25,974 bases of DNA from Corynebacterium tuberculostearicum (GCF_030503735.1 NZ_CP073097.1:1-25974); one strand, 5' to 3'. Positions 7,843 through 14,091 are shown, numbered from the stretch's first letter. Numbers and translations are program-made. The notes: a model not told the origin generated them from the letters alone.

Positions 7843-8343
7843 ATGCGTAAAATCATTTCTACGCTTGTTGCAGCTGCATGCATCAGTTCTTTCTCTGTGG
7901 CGCTCCCAACGGTAGCTTCTGCTCAAGAGTATGATTCTTCCGCTGCTGCTTCGGCGCTATCTCAGGCAACTGTCAAGAAAGAGGGGGATAAGACAGTGGT
8001 TGAATCGAATGGGCAATCTACGGTTGTCACCACAGACCCCATGACCGGTGAAATGGTTATTGATTCTGGTGAGGACGTGATTAAGGTCTTCCCAGAGGAC
8101 GTTGATGCAATGCAACAGGCGTTTGCCGACGAAGCGCAGGGTATTTCTTATCGGGCAGAAGTTGAAAAAGACTGGAAGAAGTATCTTTGTGGCGCTGCTG
8201 CTGAGGTCGCAGTATCCGGTCATGGTGCGGCATGGCAAAAGGCTATTGAACTGGCTACGAAGTCTGTGAAGACTGGCAAGGCGAAATCCACCAGCAAGCT
8301 GCCGCAGATAACGACTACGACAATGACCAAGACAACTGGCTAG
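7843..8343 (+). CDS. Secreted protein of unknown function with a foreign C-terminus
   Basis: The 166-residue product starts with a Sec signal peptide: MRKI, a hydrophobic core and a likely cleavage after ASA at residue 27. The mature part is acidic and ends with a helix-prone section, VEKDWKKYLCGAAAEVAVSGHGAAWQKAIELATK, with one Cys. The last 18 residues (STSKLPQITTTTMTKTTG) are read from a relaxase gene remnant (8286-8378) in the wrong frame, so the natural C-terminus has been lost or replaced. The start has no strong ribosome site. Its divergent neighbour is a small membrane protein. The single-Cys cationic/hydrophobic helix would fit a bacteriocin-like peptide, but no family match is claimed. 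Confidence 0.65.
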   Translation: MRKIISTLVAAACISSFSVALPTVASAQEYDSSAAASALSQATVKKEGDKTVVESNGQSTVVTTDPMTGEMVIDSGEDVIKVFPEDVDAMQQAFADEAQGISYRAEVEKDWKKYLCGAAAEVAVSGHGAAWQKAIELATKSVKTGKAKSTSKLPQITTTTMTKTTG

Positions 8344-8378
8344 ACAACGCCCCCAGCAACGAAGGCTCGGAGCTTTAG
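8286..8378 (+). pseudogene. Remnant of a second relaxase 3' end
   Basis: In the relaxase frame this stretch reads QQAAADNDYDNDQDNWLDN and ends EGSEL-stop. The real relaxase ends QQAAADSDYDQDNWLDN...EGPEL-stop. The first 20 bases (8286-8305) are identical to 7288-7307, and the remainder diverges, mostly at third positions, with an added codon pair. It overlaps the 3' end of the secreted-protein gene. It shows that the 7375-8285 cargo entered by recombination within a relaxase gene end, leaving a divergent duplicate. Confidence 0.85.
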
Positions 8379-8416
8379 TAAAAGTCCGTCTCCTCCCCGC
8401 TGACTCCGAACCTATG

Positions 8417-8431
8417 GTAAACAATGTTTAC
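8417..8431. promoter_or_regulatory. Operator palindrome GTAAACAATGTTTAC, upstream of RHH copy 2 (distal)
   Basis: This 15-bp palindrome is identical to the site at 3668 and is paired with the site at 8484. Confidence 0.75.
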
Positions 8432-8483
8432 ACAGTGGAGAGATACCGCTGCGGAAAATATCTACACTGCCGCAAGGCAAACT

Positions 8484-8498
8484 GTAAACATTGTTTAC
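8484..8498. promoter_or_regulatory. Operator palindrome GTAAACATTGTTTAC, upstream of RHH copy 2 (proximal)
   Basis: A 15-bp palindrome 67 bp after the first and 25 bp before the ATG at 8524, where a bound repressor could cover the promoter. Confidence 0.75.
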
Positions 8499-8523
8499 GC
8501 AATAAGTGAAAGGACTTCCGGTT

Positions 8524-8790
8524 ATGGTTCAAGGCCCCCACAAGTCAGGACGAGTGGTATCTGTACGGATGCCAGAAGACATCATCGAGCGCTTAGATAC
8601 TTTGTGTGCCCGTACTGGTCGCAGTCGCGGCTTCTACCTCAAGATGGCAGTTACTGCGATGCTGCCCCAGTTAGAGGAATATCACTGGGAACACGTCGCA
8701 GCGGACTTCGAAGACAAGAGTATTGAAAACGAGTTTTACCGCATCATGCTCGCCGGTCTGTCTGTAGAAAATGACGCTAAAGAGAACTAA
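8524..8790 (+). CDS. Ribbon-helix-helix DNA-binding protein, copy 2
   Basis: The product is 88 residues from the ATG at 8524 with AAAGGA upstream. It reads SGRVVSVRMPEDIIERLDTLCARTGRSRGFYLKMAV, a canonical RHH domain, followed by LEEYHWEHVAADFEDKSIENEFYRIMLAGL. It is a paralogue of the gene at 3221 but much more AT-rich in codon use, so the two likely came from different plasmids and not from a recent duplication. It lies between the relaxase region and parA on the same strand. Two 15-bp palindromes in its leader suggest autorepression. Confidence 0.8.
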   Translation: MVQGPHKSGRVVSVRMPEDIIERLDTLCARTGRSRGFYLKMAVTAMLPQLEEYHWEHVAADFEDKSIENEFYRIMLAGLSVENDAKEN

Positions 8791-8819
8791 AATACTCATC
8801 TGCCAGTACGTTTAGTATT

Positions 8820-8912
8820 TACAGCAAACTGTATAACCGTATGACTGTAGACCTGTAAAGCAATATTTACTAAAAGCTGTAAACTAGTAGACGCAATGAC
8901 GCAATGACGCAT
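8820..8912. repeat. 8-bp-phased CTGTA iterons upstream of parA (candidate centromere/operator)
   Basis: CTGTA occurs at 8829, 8845, 8853 and 8877, with CCGTA at 8837. All positions differ by multiples of 8, on the same strand. TACAG (the complement) lies at 8820. A tandem ACGCAATG repeat, also 8 bp, occupies 8891-8912 directly ahead of the parA ribosome site. The same pentamer at the same 8-bp period occurs after the parB-like gene (9788-9840). Short phased repeats are typical binding sites for ribbon-helix-helix partition proteins. Confidence 0.65.
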
Positions 8913-8928
8913 CCACCTAGGAGAAGCC

Positions 8929-9519
8929 ATGATCATTACCGCCATTAACGCCAAAGGTGGCGTTGGCAAGACCACCACAACGATGTTTCTCGCCACGGTT
9001 TTCGCCCACCGAGGAAAGACCGTGACTGTCACAGACTTAGACCGACAGGGCTCAGCTCTGGAATGGTCTGAACGTGCGGAAGACGGAGGCGATCCTTTAC
9101 CGTTTGAGGTTGAGCTGTCCATTCCCAAGCGTGTCGATAGGCAAGCAGCACTCGTCGGAGACGATGAGTTCATGTTCATCGATGTGCCGCCAGGGGACGA
9201 GAACGCTATCGAAGCAGCAATCGCTGTCAGCGACTTCATCATTCTTCCGACCCGTTCTGCTGCTGCTGACCTCTCCCGAGTATGGGAGCTGCGCGACGCG
9301 GTCAACGGAACACCTCATGCAGTCTTGCTGACTTTCGCCCGTAAGGGAACCAGCGCGCTTGAAGCTGCACGAGAAGCGCTTGAAGCCGAGGACATGCCGC
9401 ACTTTGAAACGGAAATCCCGCTGCGCGAAGATATGCACCTAGCTTTCGGCTATTGCCCAGGCCCCGACATGCATGGTTACGACAAGGTGGCCGACGAGAT
9501 TATGGAGATGATGAAGTGA
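8929..9519 (+). CDS. parA: ParA-family partition ATPase
   Basis: The protein has 196 residues from the ATG at 8929, preceded by AGGAG. The deviant Walker A KGGVGKTT is at residues 9-16, followed by DLDRQGSALEWS (Walker A') and FIDVPPG (Walker B). It lacks an N-terminal DNA-binding domain, as in short type Ib ParA/ParF proteins, which act with a small RHH ParB. ParA binds DNA non-specifically with ATP and moves plasmid-bound partner complexes apart. It overlaps the next gene by four bases (GTGA), so the two are translationally coupled. The repeats on both sides of the pair probably serve as operator and centromere. Confidence 0.93.
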   Translation: MIITAINAKGGVGKTTTTMFLATVFAHRGKTVTVTDLDRQGSALEWSERAEDGGDPLPFEVELSIPKRVDRQAALVGDDEFMFIDVPPGDENAIEAAIAVSDFIILPTRSAAADLSRVWELRDAVNGTPHAVLLTFARKGTSALEAAREALEAEDMPHFETEIPLREDMHLAFGYCPGPDMHGYDKVADEIMEMMK

Positions 9520-9782
9520 CCACCAGCAAGGCGCGCGCACGCGCTCAACAAGGCCCGCGAACCTCGTCAAAGAAAACCGCAAAGCCGACCCCGGCAGCGG
9601 AGAAGAAAACAGTGCGAGGTGCATTCCACCAACCCACAGGCCGCGACTACGTCAAGAAGATGACGATTGAAATCGACCGCGACCTTCACGCAGAACTTAA
9701 AGTCATCGCCGCCCAAAAAGGCGTGACCATCCGCGAGATTGTTAGCACCTACCTCGAAGAATACGTTCACAACAATAAATAA
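9516..9782 (+). CDS. Small ribbon-helix-helix partition protein (ParB/ParG-like)
   Basis: The 88-residue protein starts at the GTG at 9516, which overlaps the parA stop. The N-terminal 45 residues are basic and Ala/Pro/Lys-rich and probably unstructured. The C-terminal part reads KKMTIEIDRDLHAELKVIAAQKGVTIREIVSTYLEEYV, a typical RHH domain. This arrangement of a flexible basic tail plus RHH matches ParG/omega-type centromere-binding proteins, whose tail stimulates the ParA ATPase. Its likely sites are the 8-bp-phased CTGTA repeats at 8820-8912 and 9788-9840. Confidence 0.85.
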   Translation: MTTSKARARAQQGPRTSSKKTAKPTPAAEKKTVRGAFHQPTGRDYVKKMTIEIDRDLHAELKVIAAQKGVTIREIVSTYLEEYVHNNK

Positions 9783-9787
9783 AGGTT

Positions 9788-9840
9788 TACAGGCATACAG
9801 TAATACAGGTTTACAGAGCATGTATTACTGTATTGCTGTA
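9788..9840. repeat. 8-bp-phased TACAG/CTGTA iterons with a 13-bp inverted repeat after the par genes
   Basis: TACAG occurs at 9788, 9796, 9804 and 9812, an exact 8-bp step. CTGTA follows at 9828 and 9836, also 8 bp apart. The centre forms a perfect inverted repeat, ATACAGTAATACA (9795-9807) and its complement (9821-9833), with a 13-base spacer. It is a candidate centromere matching the array ahead of parA. Confidence 0.7.
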
Positions 9841-9873
9841 TCCCTGTTGCTCTGGATAATTCGCCACCGTATG

Positions 9874-9890
9874 CGTAAATCAGCGCAGAC
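9874..9890 (+). repeat. Replication iteron, outlying copy
   Basis: The sequence CGTAAATCAGCGCAGAC matches the iteron GGTAAATCAGCGCAG at 11116. It lies 1.2 kb from the main origin array, on the far side of a three-gene cargo, which suggests the cargo was inserted between iterons. Confidence 0.6.
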
Positions 9891-9910
9891 TTGGTCAGGA
9901 CAAAATGAAA

Positions 9911-9939
9911 GCACCCCGTAGGGTGCATTTCTTTCTTTT
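9911..9939. terminator. Rho-independent terminator after the par operon
   Basis: GCACCC-CGTA-GGGTGC is followed by ATTTCTTTCTTTT. An A-rich stretch before the stem gives a T-rich tail on the other strand too, so it could also end the minus-strand cargo operon. Confidence 0.75.
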
Positions 9940-9949
9940 GACTTAAGGG

Positions 9950-10168
9950 CTAGTTCAGTTCCGGGCGGGGTGGTCGTTGCCGGACTGATGGGGCGGTTCT
10001 GGTGACGGTTACCCCGTCTGTGTTGGCTTCAATTCCTGCAGCGGGCCACACCATCGTTAATTCAAGAATGGCTTTCTTAATCTCAGCACGGAAGTGCGCC
10101 CAATCTTGTCCGGTCGCAAGTTCTTTGGTGGCGAAGTTGGCGGCGATCATGTTTTGATCAAGGTTCAA
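9950..10168 (-). CDS. Hypothetical protein, 72 residues
   Basis: I do not recognise it. The frame runs from a TTG at 10168, with an ATG at 10150 as a possible later start. It contains FATKELATGQDWAHFRAEIKKAILELTMVWP and a basic, Pro-rich tail. No signal peptide or membrane segment is seen. It is the third gene of a minus-strand group, starting right after the Clp_N-like gene, and is followed by the terminator at 9911-9939. Confidence 0.45.
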   Translation of the reverse strand: MNLDQNMIAANFATKELATGQDWAHFRAEIKKAILELTMVWPAAGIEANTDGVTVTRTAPSVRQRPPRPELN

Positions 10169-10169
10169 A

Positions 10170-10421
10170 TTAGTTTTTACGTGGAAGAAAAGAAGCGCGA
10201 TTAGTCGGTTGTTTATATCCTTCTCTTTCTAAGTAGGAGGATAGATTTTTCCGGAACAGGTCAGCATCGTATTCAGCGTCAAGAACTTGATAAGGAATTG
10301 AGTCCTCATCTTGTAGGAGGGCTAGTTGCAAATGCTCGGCACCTATTTTGTCTACACCAACTTGTTCTGCGATTGAAGCGGCAACCGTGAAGCATTCTTG
10401 TGCCCTAGGTGTTAGTTCCAT
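10170..10421 (-). CDS. Stand-alone Clp N-terminal-domain protein
   Basis: This is an 83-residue protein whose first half, LTPRAQECFTVAASIAEQVGVDKIGAEHLQLALLQDED, matches the Clp_N repeat of ClpC/ClpA (TPRA..., GTEHLLLALL). Only one repeat is present, with no AAA module, so it is not an ATPase. Clp N-domains bind adaptors and substrates. A free copy could act as a decoy or adaptor for the host ClpC, or be a domain fragment. It lies 15 bp downstream of a secreted-protein gene on the same strand and is probably co-transcribed with it. The C-terminal 30 residues (LFRKNLSSYLEREGYKQP) do not match the second Clp_N repeat. Confidence 0.7.
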   Translation of the reverse strand: MELTPRAQECFTVAASIAEQVGVDKIGAEHLQLALLQDEDSIPYQVLDAEYDADLFRKNLSSYLEREGYKQPTNRASFLPRKN

Positions 10422-10436
10422 GGTTAAGTTAACTTT

Positions 10437-10739
10437 CTACTGTAATAAAGTTTCGCTCCACTCCCAGTACGGATCTTTGAAAATGGGGTTTATGTGCCTG
10501 CACGACCAGAACCGTCGTCCTCCCTCGGCGTCTTCAGTTTCAACCATTTCCCCATCGTTGGATGGACCACACTCTTTTTTGGGCGTGCCGTCTGGATGTC
10601 CATCGACTTTTGTCCACCCATAAGGAATTGCGGCCACTGGTTGAGAAGAAGATAGGGCAGGTTCTGCAGCAACAGCTGAATTTGGAGACAAGAGAAGGAG
10701 AGCTGCCATTGAAGCGGTGATTAAATTGCGGACTTTCAC
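10437..10739 (-). CDS. Small secreted protein, unknown function
   Basis: The product is 100 residues from the GTG at 10739, chosen because GAGGTG lies just upstream. A GTG three codons earlier is possible. Residues 1-25 form a Sec signal peptide with likely cleavage after AVAA. The mature region has two Cys (KKECGPSND and FWSCRHINP) that could form a disulfide, and is Trp/Pro-rich (IPYGWTKVDGHPDGTP, DPYWEWSE). The family is unknown. It heads the minus-strand operon with the Clp_N-like gene. Its divergent side faces the repA remnant. Confidence 0.65.
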   Translation of the reverse strand: MKVRNLITASMAALLLLSPNSAVAAEPALSSSQPVAAIPYGWTKVDGHPDGTPKKECGPSNDGEMVETEDAEGGRRFWSCRHINPIFKDPYWEWSETLLQ

Positions 10740-10892
10740 ACTGGCCACCTCGACTAGGTATCGTAGTTAAGTTGCTTTACTTTCAATGCTAATGGCAAAG
10801 GACCTGAGAATCATCAATTAAGCAATAAGTATTAATTCTGCGCAAGTGCTTTAGGTAAAAACTCACCACGCATGTACGCTTCGACACTGAAG

Positions 10893-11067
10893 CTCTAGGT
10901 GCGTGCGCGGCTACGTCGCCCAGTCCAAGAGCACGGCCTACACCGGCTCTAGCGCGCCAGGTAAAGCTACGAGCAGCAAACTTAAAGCACTCGCCACCAT
11001 GGGCCGCAGAGACGGCAAGAAATCCGCTGAGCGTTGGAAGACCGACCCCGAGGGTAAATATGCGCAC
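10893..11067 (+). pseudogene. Internal fragment of a second repA gene
   Basis: These 175 bases align without gaps to 12413-12587 inside repA (constant offset 1520). The fragment reads VRGYVAQSKSTAYTGSSAPG and then GRRDGKKSAERWKTDPEGKYA. RepA has VRGYVTQSKSDAYSGSNAPG and GRRGGKKSAERWKTDPEGKYA. Identity is high but clearly not complete, so it came from a related plasmid's repA. It ends in the iteron-like GGTAAATATGCGCA at 11053, next to the origin iterons, suggesting recombination between an iteron-like site in repA and the origin. Confidence 0.85.
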
Positions 11068-11130
11068 GCTTGTGGGTAAATCTGCGCAGGCTGACCTGGG
11101 AAAAGTCCGCGTATTGGTAAATCAGCGCAG
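11053..11130 (+). repeat. Origin iterons (GGTAAATCNGCGCAG)
   Basis: Direct repeats GGTAAATATGCGCAC (11053), GGTAAATCTGCGCAG (11075) and GGTAAATCAGCGCAG (11116) are spaced 22 and 41 bp apart, about two and four helix turns. A weak copy near 11098 could fill the gap. They lie 130-300 bp upstream of repA, the usual place for Rep-binding iterons, and probably mark the replication origin. Related sites occur at 9874, 11823 and 12573. Confidence 0.7.
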
Positions 11131-11151
11131 ACAGCCCTGTGCAGCTGAAAC

Positions 11152-11195
11152 GCGGTTACGTATGTCTTGCCATATGTTAAGACATACGTAACCGC
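11152..11195. promoter_or_regulatory. Long hairpin in the repA leader
   Basis: The 17-bp perfect arms, GCGGTTACGTATGTCTT and its complement, enclose a 10-base loop. There is no T tract, so it is not a simple terminator. Between the iterons and repA it could be a strand-initiation signal or the stem-loop of a copy-number control RNA. Confidence 0.65.
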
Positions 11196-11351
11196 AGGTA
11201 AAAGGCATATTTTTCGTGTGTCATGGCTAGTAAATAACACCGGTGTCATTTAGGATCGGTGAGAGACAATACGAAAACGAAGAAAGCCACCGGGCGGCAA
11301 CCCGATGACTTTCGCTTATCACCCAGCACATCTCTGGGAGAAAGCACAGCC

Positions 11352-12815
11352 ATGAGTTTACAGGCTTACGCGCAGAACGCGCACACTAAAACACCTACCC
11401 GCGTGGAGCGCGACCGTGGTGGACTGGATAACACCCCAGCATCTGCCAGCGACCGCGACCTTTTACGCGAGCATCTAGGCCGCGATGTACTCCACGGTTC
11501 AGTCACACGAGACTTTAAAAAGGCCTATCGACGCAACGCTGACGGTACGAACTCGCCGCGTATGTATCGCTTCGAGACTGATGCTTTAGGACGGTGCGAG
11601 TACGCCATGCTCACGACCAAGCAGTACGCTGCCGTCCTGGTCGTAGACGTTGATCAAGTAGGTACCGCAGGCGGTGACCCCGCAGACCTTAACCCGTACG
11701 TCCGCGACGTGGTGCGCTCACTGATTACTCATAGCGTCGGGCCGGCCTGGGTGGGTATTAACCCAACTAACGGCAAGGCCCAGTTCATTTGGCTTATTGA
11801 TCCTGTCTACGCTGACCGTAACGGTAAATCAGCGCAGATGAAGTTGCTAGCAGCGACTACGCGTGTGCTGGGTGAGCTTTTAGACCATGACCCGCACTTT
11901 TCCCATCGCTTTAGCCGAAACCCGTTCTACACAGGCAAGGCCCCTACCGCTTATCGTTGGTATAGGCAGCACAACCGGGTGATGCGTCTTGGAGACTTGA
12001 TAAAGCAGGTAAGGGATATGGCAGGACACGACCAGTTCGACTCCACCCCACGCCAGCAGTTTAACTCTGGCCGCGAACTCATTACCGCGGTCAAGACCCG
12101 TCGTGAGGAAGCCCAGGCGTTTAAAGCGCTTGCCAGGGACGTAGACGCGGAAATCGCCGGTGGACTCGACCAGTATGACCCGGAGTTAATCGATGGTGTG
12201 CGTGTGCTCTGGATTGTCCAAGGAACCGCAGCACGCGACGAAACAGCCTTTAGGCATTCGCTTAAGACTGGCCACCGCTTGCGCCAGCAAGGCCAACGCC
12301 TGACTGACGCCGCACTCATCGACGCCTATGAGCACGCCTACAACGTCGCACACACCCACGGCGGTGCAGGCCGCGACAACGAGATGCCACCGATGCGCGA
12401 CCGCCAGACCATGGCTAGGCGCGTGCGCGGGTATGTCACCCAGTCCAAGAGCGATGCCTACAGCGGCTCTAACGCGCCAGGTAAAGCTACCAGCAGCGAA
12501 CGCAAAGCACTAGCCACCATGGGACGCAGAGGCGGCAAGAAATCAGCAGAACGCTGGAAAACAGACCCCGAGGGCAAATATGCGCAGGAACGCCGTGCGA
12601 CTTTGTCCGCTGCGAATAATCGACGTACTGCCACAGGAAAGAGTAACGCATTCAGAATCGCAGCTTTCTTTGCTGATACCTTTGGCCAGACCGGTCAATA
12701 CCCGTCTATTCCTGATGCTATGGAAGAGTTCGGTGTATCGAGACCGACGGTAAACCGGGCTTTAAGGATGGCAGGTATATCTCTCCCCAGAGGACGGACT
12801 AAGTTACCAAAATAA
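11352..12815 (+). CDS. repA: Plasmid replication initiator RepA (replicase/PriCT type)
   Basis: The product is 487 residues from the ATG at 11352, preceded by GGGAG. The frame is also open to a GTG at 11259, which would give 518 residues. The central part reads YAAVLVVDVDQVG...VGPAWVGINPTNGKAQFIWLI, the replicase/primase-like fold with a DVD metal site. Residues around DELIDGVRVLWIVQGTAARDETAFR-like sequence belong to the helical PriCT-type domain. The C-terminal end holds a helix-turn-helix (SIPDAMEEFGVSRPTVNRALRMAG). It resembles Rep proteins of small Corynebacterium plasmids and the ColE2-type replicases; I cannot assign the replication mode with certainty. Iteron-like sequences occur inside the gene at 11823-11837 and 12573-12587. 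The second coincides with the end of the repA remnant homology. Confidence 0.9.
   Translation: MSLQAYAQNAHTKTPTRVERDRGGLDNTPASASDRDLLREHLGRDVLHGSVTRDFKKAYRRNADGTNSPRMYRFETDALGRCEYAMLTTKQYAAVLVVDVDQVGTAGGDPADLNPYVRDVVRSLITHSVGPAWVGINPTNGKAQFIWLIDPVYADRNGKSAQMKLLAATTRVLGELLDHDPHFSHRFSRNPFYTGKAPTAYRWYRQHNRVMRLGDLIKQVRDMAGHDQFDSTPRQQFNSGRELITAVKTRREEAQAFKALARDVDAEIAGGLDQYDPELIDGVRVLWIVQGTAARDETAFRHSLKTGHRLRQQGQRLTDAALIDAYEHAYNVAHTHGGAGRDNEMPPMRDRQTMARRVRGYVTQSKSDAYSGSNAPGKATSSERKALATMGRRGGKKSAERWKTDPEGKYAQERRATLSAANNRRTATGKSNAFRIAAFFADTFGQTGQYPSIPDAMEEFGVSRPTVNRALRMAGISLPRGRTKLPK
11823..11837 (+). repeat. Iteron copy inside repA
   Basis: GGTAAATCAGCGCAG is identical over 15 bases to the origin iteron at 11116. 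It is coding here (GKSAQ). A related GGCAAATATGCGCAG lies at 12573-12587. Either could bind RepA and titrate or autoregulate it. Confidence 0.55.
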
Positions 12816-12877
12816 ATGTGTCACGCCATAAGCAATATACGGTTCCCCTGCCGCTAGGCAGTTAGATAAAACCTCAC

Positions 12878-13093
12878 TTGAAGAAAACCTTGAGAAGCAG
12901 GGCAGCTTATATGCTTCAAAGCATGACTTCCTCTGCTCTCCTAGACCGTGCAACTATTCGCCATAACCTCACCGAATTCAAGGTGCGATGGCCTGCCCAT
13001 ATTGAGGAATGGAAAGCAGAAAACCGACCGGCCACTGAATCAAGATCAAGCCAGGACCAACAATTTTGGGGAGACCTCCTCGACTGCTTCGCT
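12878..13093 (+). pseudogene. N-terminal fragment of a MmeI-like restriction-modification methyltransferase
   Basis: The fragment reads IRHNLTEFKVRWPAHIEEWKAENRPATESRSSQDQQFWGDLLDCF, the N-terminus of large class I adenine methyltransferases fused to a nuclease (Type IIL/MmeI-like). It breaks off at about 13093, where IS5-type sequence starts on the other strand. The C-terminus of what looks like the same gene is found at 14362-14797 in the same orientation. About 700-900 residues, including the catalytic domains, are missing, so the system is dead. Confidence 0.75.
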
Positions 13094-13094
13094 T

Positions 13095-13392
13095 AAACTC
13101 CAGTCAATAGTGCCTTCGGTGTCTTTAAGCGCTACTACGGGTTGGTGAATGGCGTCATAGACTCCCGTGCGCGAGTAGAGATTGTGGCGTTTCCACAATG
13201 TTTGCCGAGGTCCGAAACGTTCTGCAAGATCCCGCCATGGGCATCCGATGCGGAACCTGTAGACAATGGCTTCCATGATGGTGCGATTATCGGAAAATGG
13301 CCTGCCGACTTTCCGGTGGTAGAGGGCAGGTGTGGAGCGATGATTTCCCATGTGGTCTCGGGAATCTCTCGGAAATTCTCGAGACTGCTCAT
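13095..13392 (-). pseudogene. IS5-family transposase, N-terminal remnant with frameshift
   Basis: The minus strand begins MSSLENFREIPETTWEIIAPHLPSTTGK and then changes frame to VGRPFSDNRTIMEAIVYRFRIGCPWRDLAERFGPRQTLWKRHN...DTEGTIDWSL. Together these are the N-terminal third of an IS5 (IS427-like) transposase: the 'W..I.PHLP', 'R.I.EAI.YR...G.PWRDLP' and 'GTIDWSL' blocks. The sequence is cut at about 13095 where the methyltransferase fragment starts, so the DDE domain is mostly absent. It marks one breakpoint of the restriction-modification gene. Confidence 0.8.
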
Positions 13393-13455
13393 ACCGAAAA
13401 TTCTTTCACACTTACTCTCAACTAATTAAGAGACACAACCTAGATTAATTTGCCT

Positions 13456-13707
13456 TTAGCTGCCTGATATCCCAGGGTCTGCAAGAGTTTTCTCCAGTGT
13501 TTGAATGCGTTGTTCGAGAGAACCGACGGTAGTGACTATAGATAAAGCAATGCGATTTACCTCAATGTTTCCTGATTCATCAGAGAAATTCTCAGCTAAG
13601 AATTTGAGGCGTTCTAGAAAATTTGAGGTAGTAGGAAAAACATCACTGTCTATTTCTGAAGATATTTGATCGAGCAACGACCATAATGAAAAGGAATCTG
13701 GATTCAT
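13456..13707 (-). CDS. Hypothetical small helical protein
   Basis: I do not recognise this 83-residue protein (MNPDSFSLWSLLDQISSEIDSD...). It is acidic, with no signal or membrane segment. The C-terminal half, NRIALSIVTTVGSLEQRIQTLEKTL, has a coiled-coil pattern. The ATG at 13707 has AGGGTAGAG upstream. It is divergent from the secreted-protein gene at 13732, with only 24 bp between start codons. The two must share a promoter region and may be a functional pair. Codon use is AT-rich compared with neighbours. Confidence 0.5.
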   Translation of the reverse strand: MNPDSFSLWSLLDQISSEIDSDVFPTTSNFLERLKFLAENFSDESGNIEVNRIALSIVTTVGSLEQRIQTLEKTLADPGISGS

Positions 13708-13731
13708 TCTCTACCCTTAAGTGAGGTCTTG

Positions 13732-14091
13732 ATGTTACGTGCTCGTAAGTTTGTTGCCTACGCTCTTGCATTTTCATTGGTTACAAGTTCTCCTATTGTA
13801 GCTAATGCTGCAACTGTGTCACCAGATGAAACTATGGATGATTGGTCTGAGATCGGTTCTCAGTCTAATCCTGAATCGCCAATTCTGATTGAACCGAACG
13901 ATCGTAGTGAGGTTACATATCAGCCTTATGGACTCTGGGATAAAATCTGGAAATCTACCTCAAGGGTGCTGAATTCGGAAGTAGAGTGCATGAGTAAGCT
14001 CGCCTACTACGAGTTCCATTTCAAGGCAATAGGTGCATGCGTTCCAACACCAAAAGGGACATGGCTTTTAACCGTAAAATGGCGCGATTAA
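13732..14091 (+). CDS. Small secreted protein, unknown function
   Basis: The protein has 119 residues from the ATG at 13732, with GTGAGG upstream. The signal peptide spans residues 1-26 (LRARKFVAYALAFSLVTSS, cleavage after ANA). The mature protein starts acidic, then reads YQPYGLWDKIWKSTSRVLNSEVECMSKLAYYEF and GACVPTPKGTWLLTVKW, with two Cys that could pair. No family is recognised. A secreted antibacterial or surface peptide is possible but unsupported by a match. It pairs with the divergent gene at 13456 and lies between the two halves of the broken restriction gene. Confidence 0.6.
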   Translation: MLRARKFVAYALAFSLVTSSPIVANAATVSPDETMDDWSEIGSQSNPESPILIEPNDRSEVTYQPYGLWDKIWKSTSRVLNSEVECMSKLAYYEFHFKAIGACVPTPKGTWLLTVKWRD

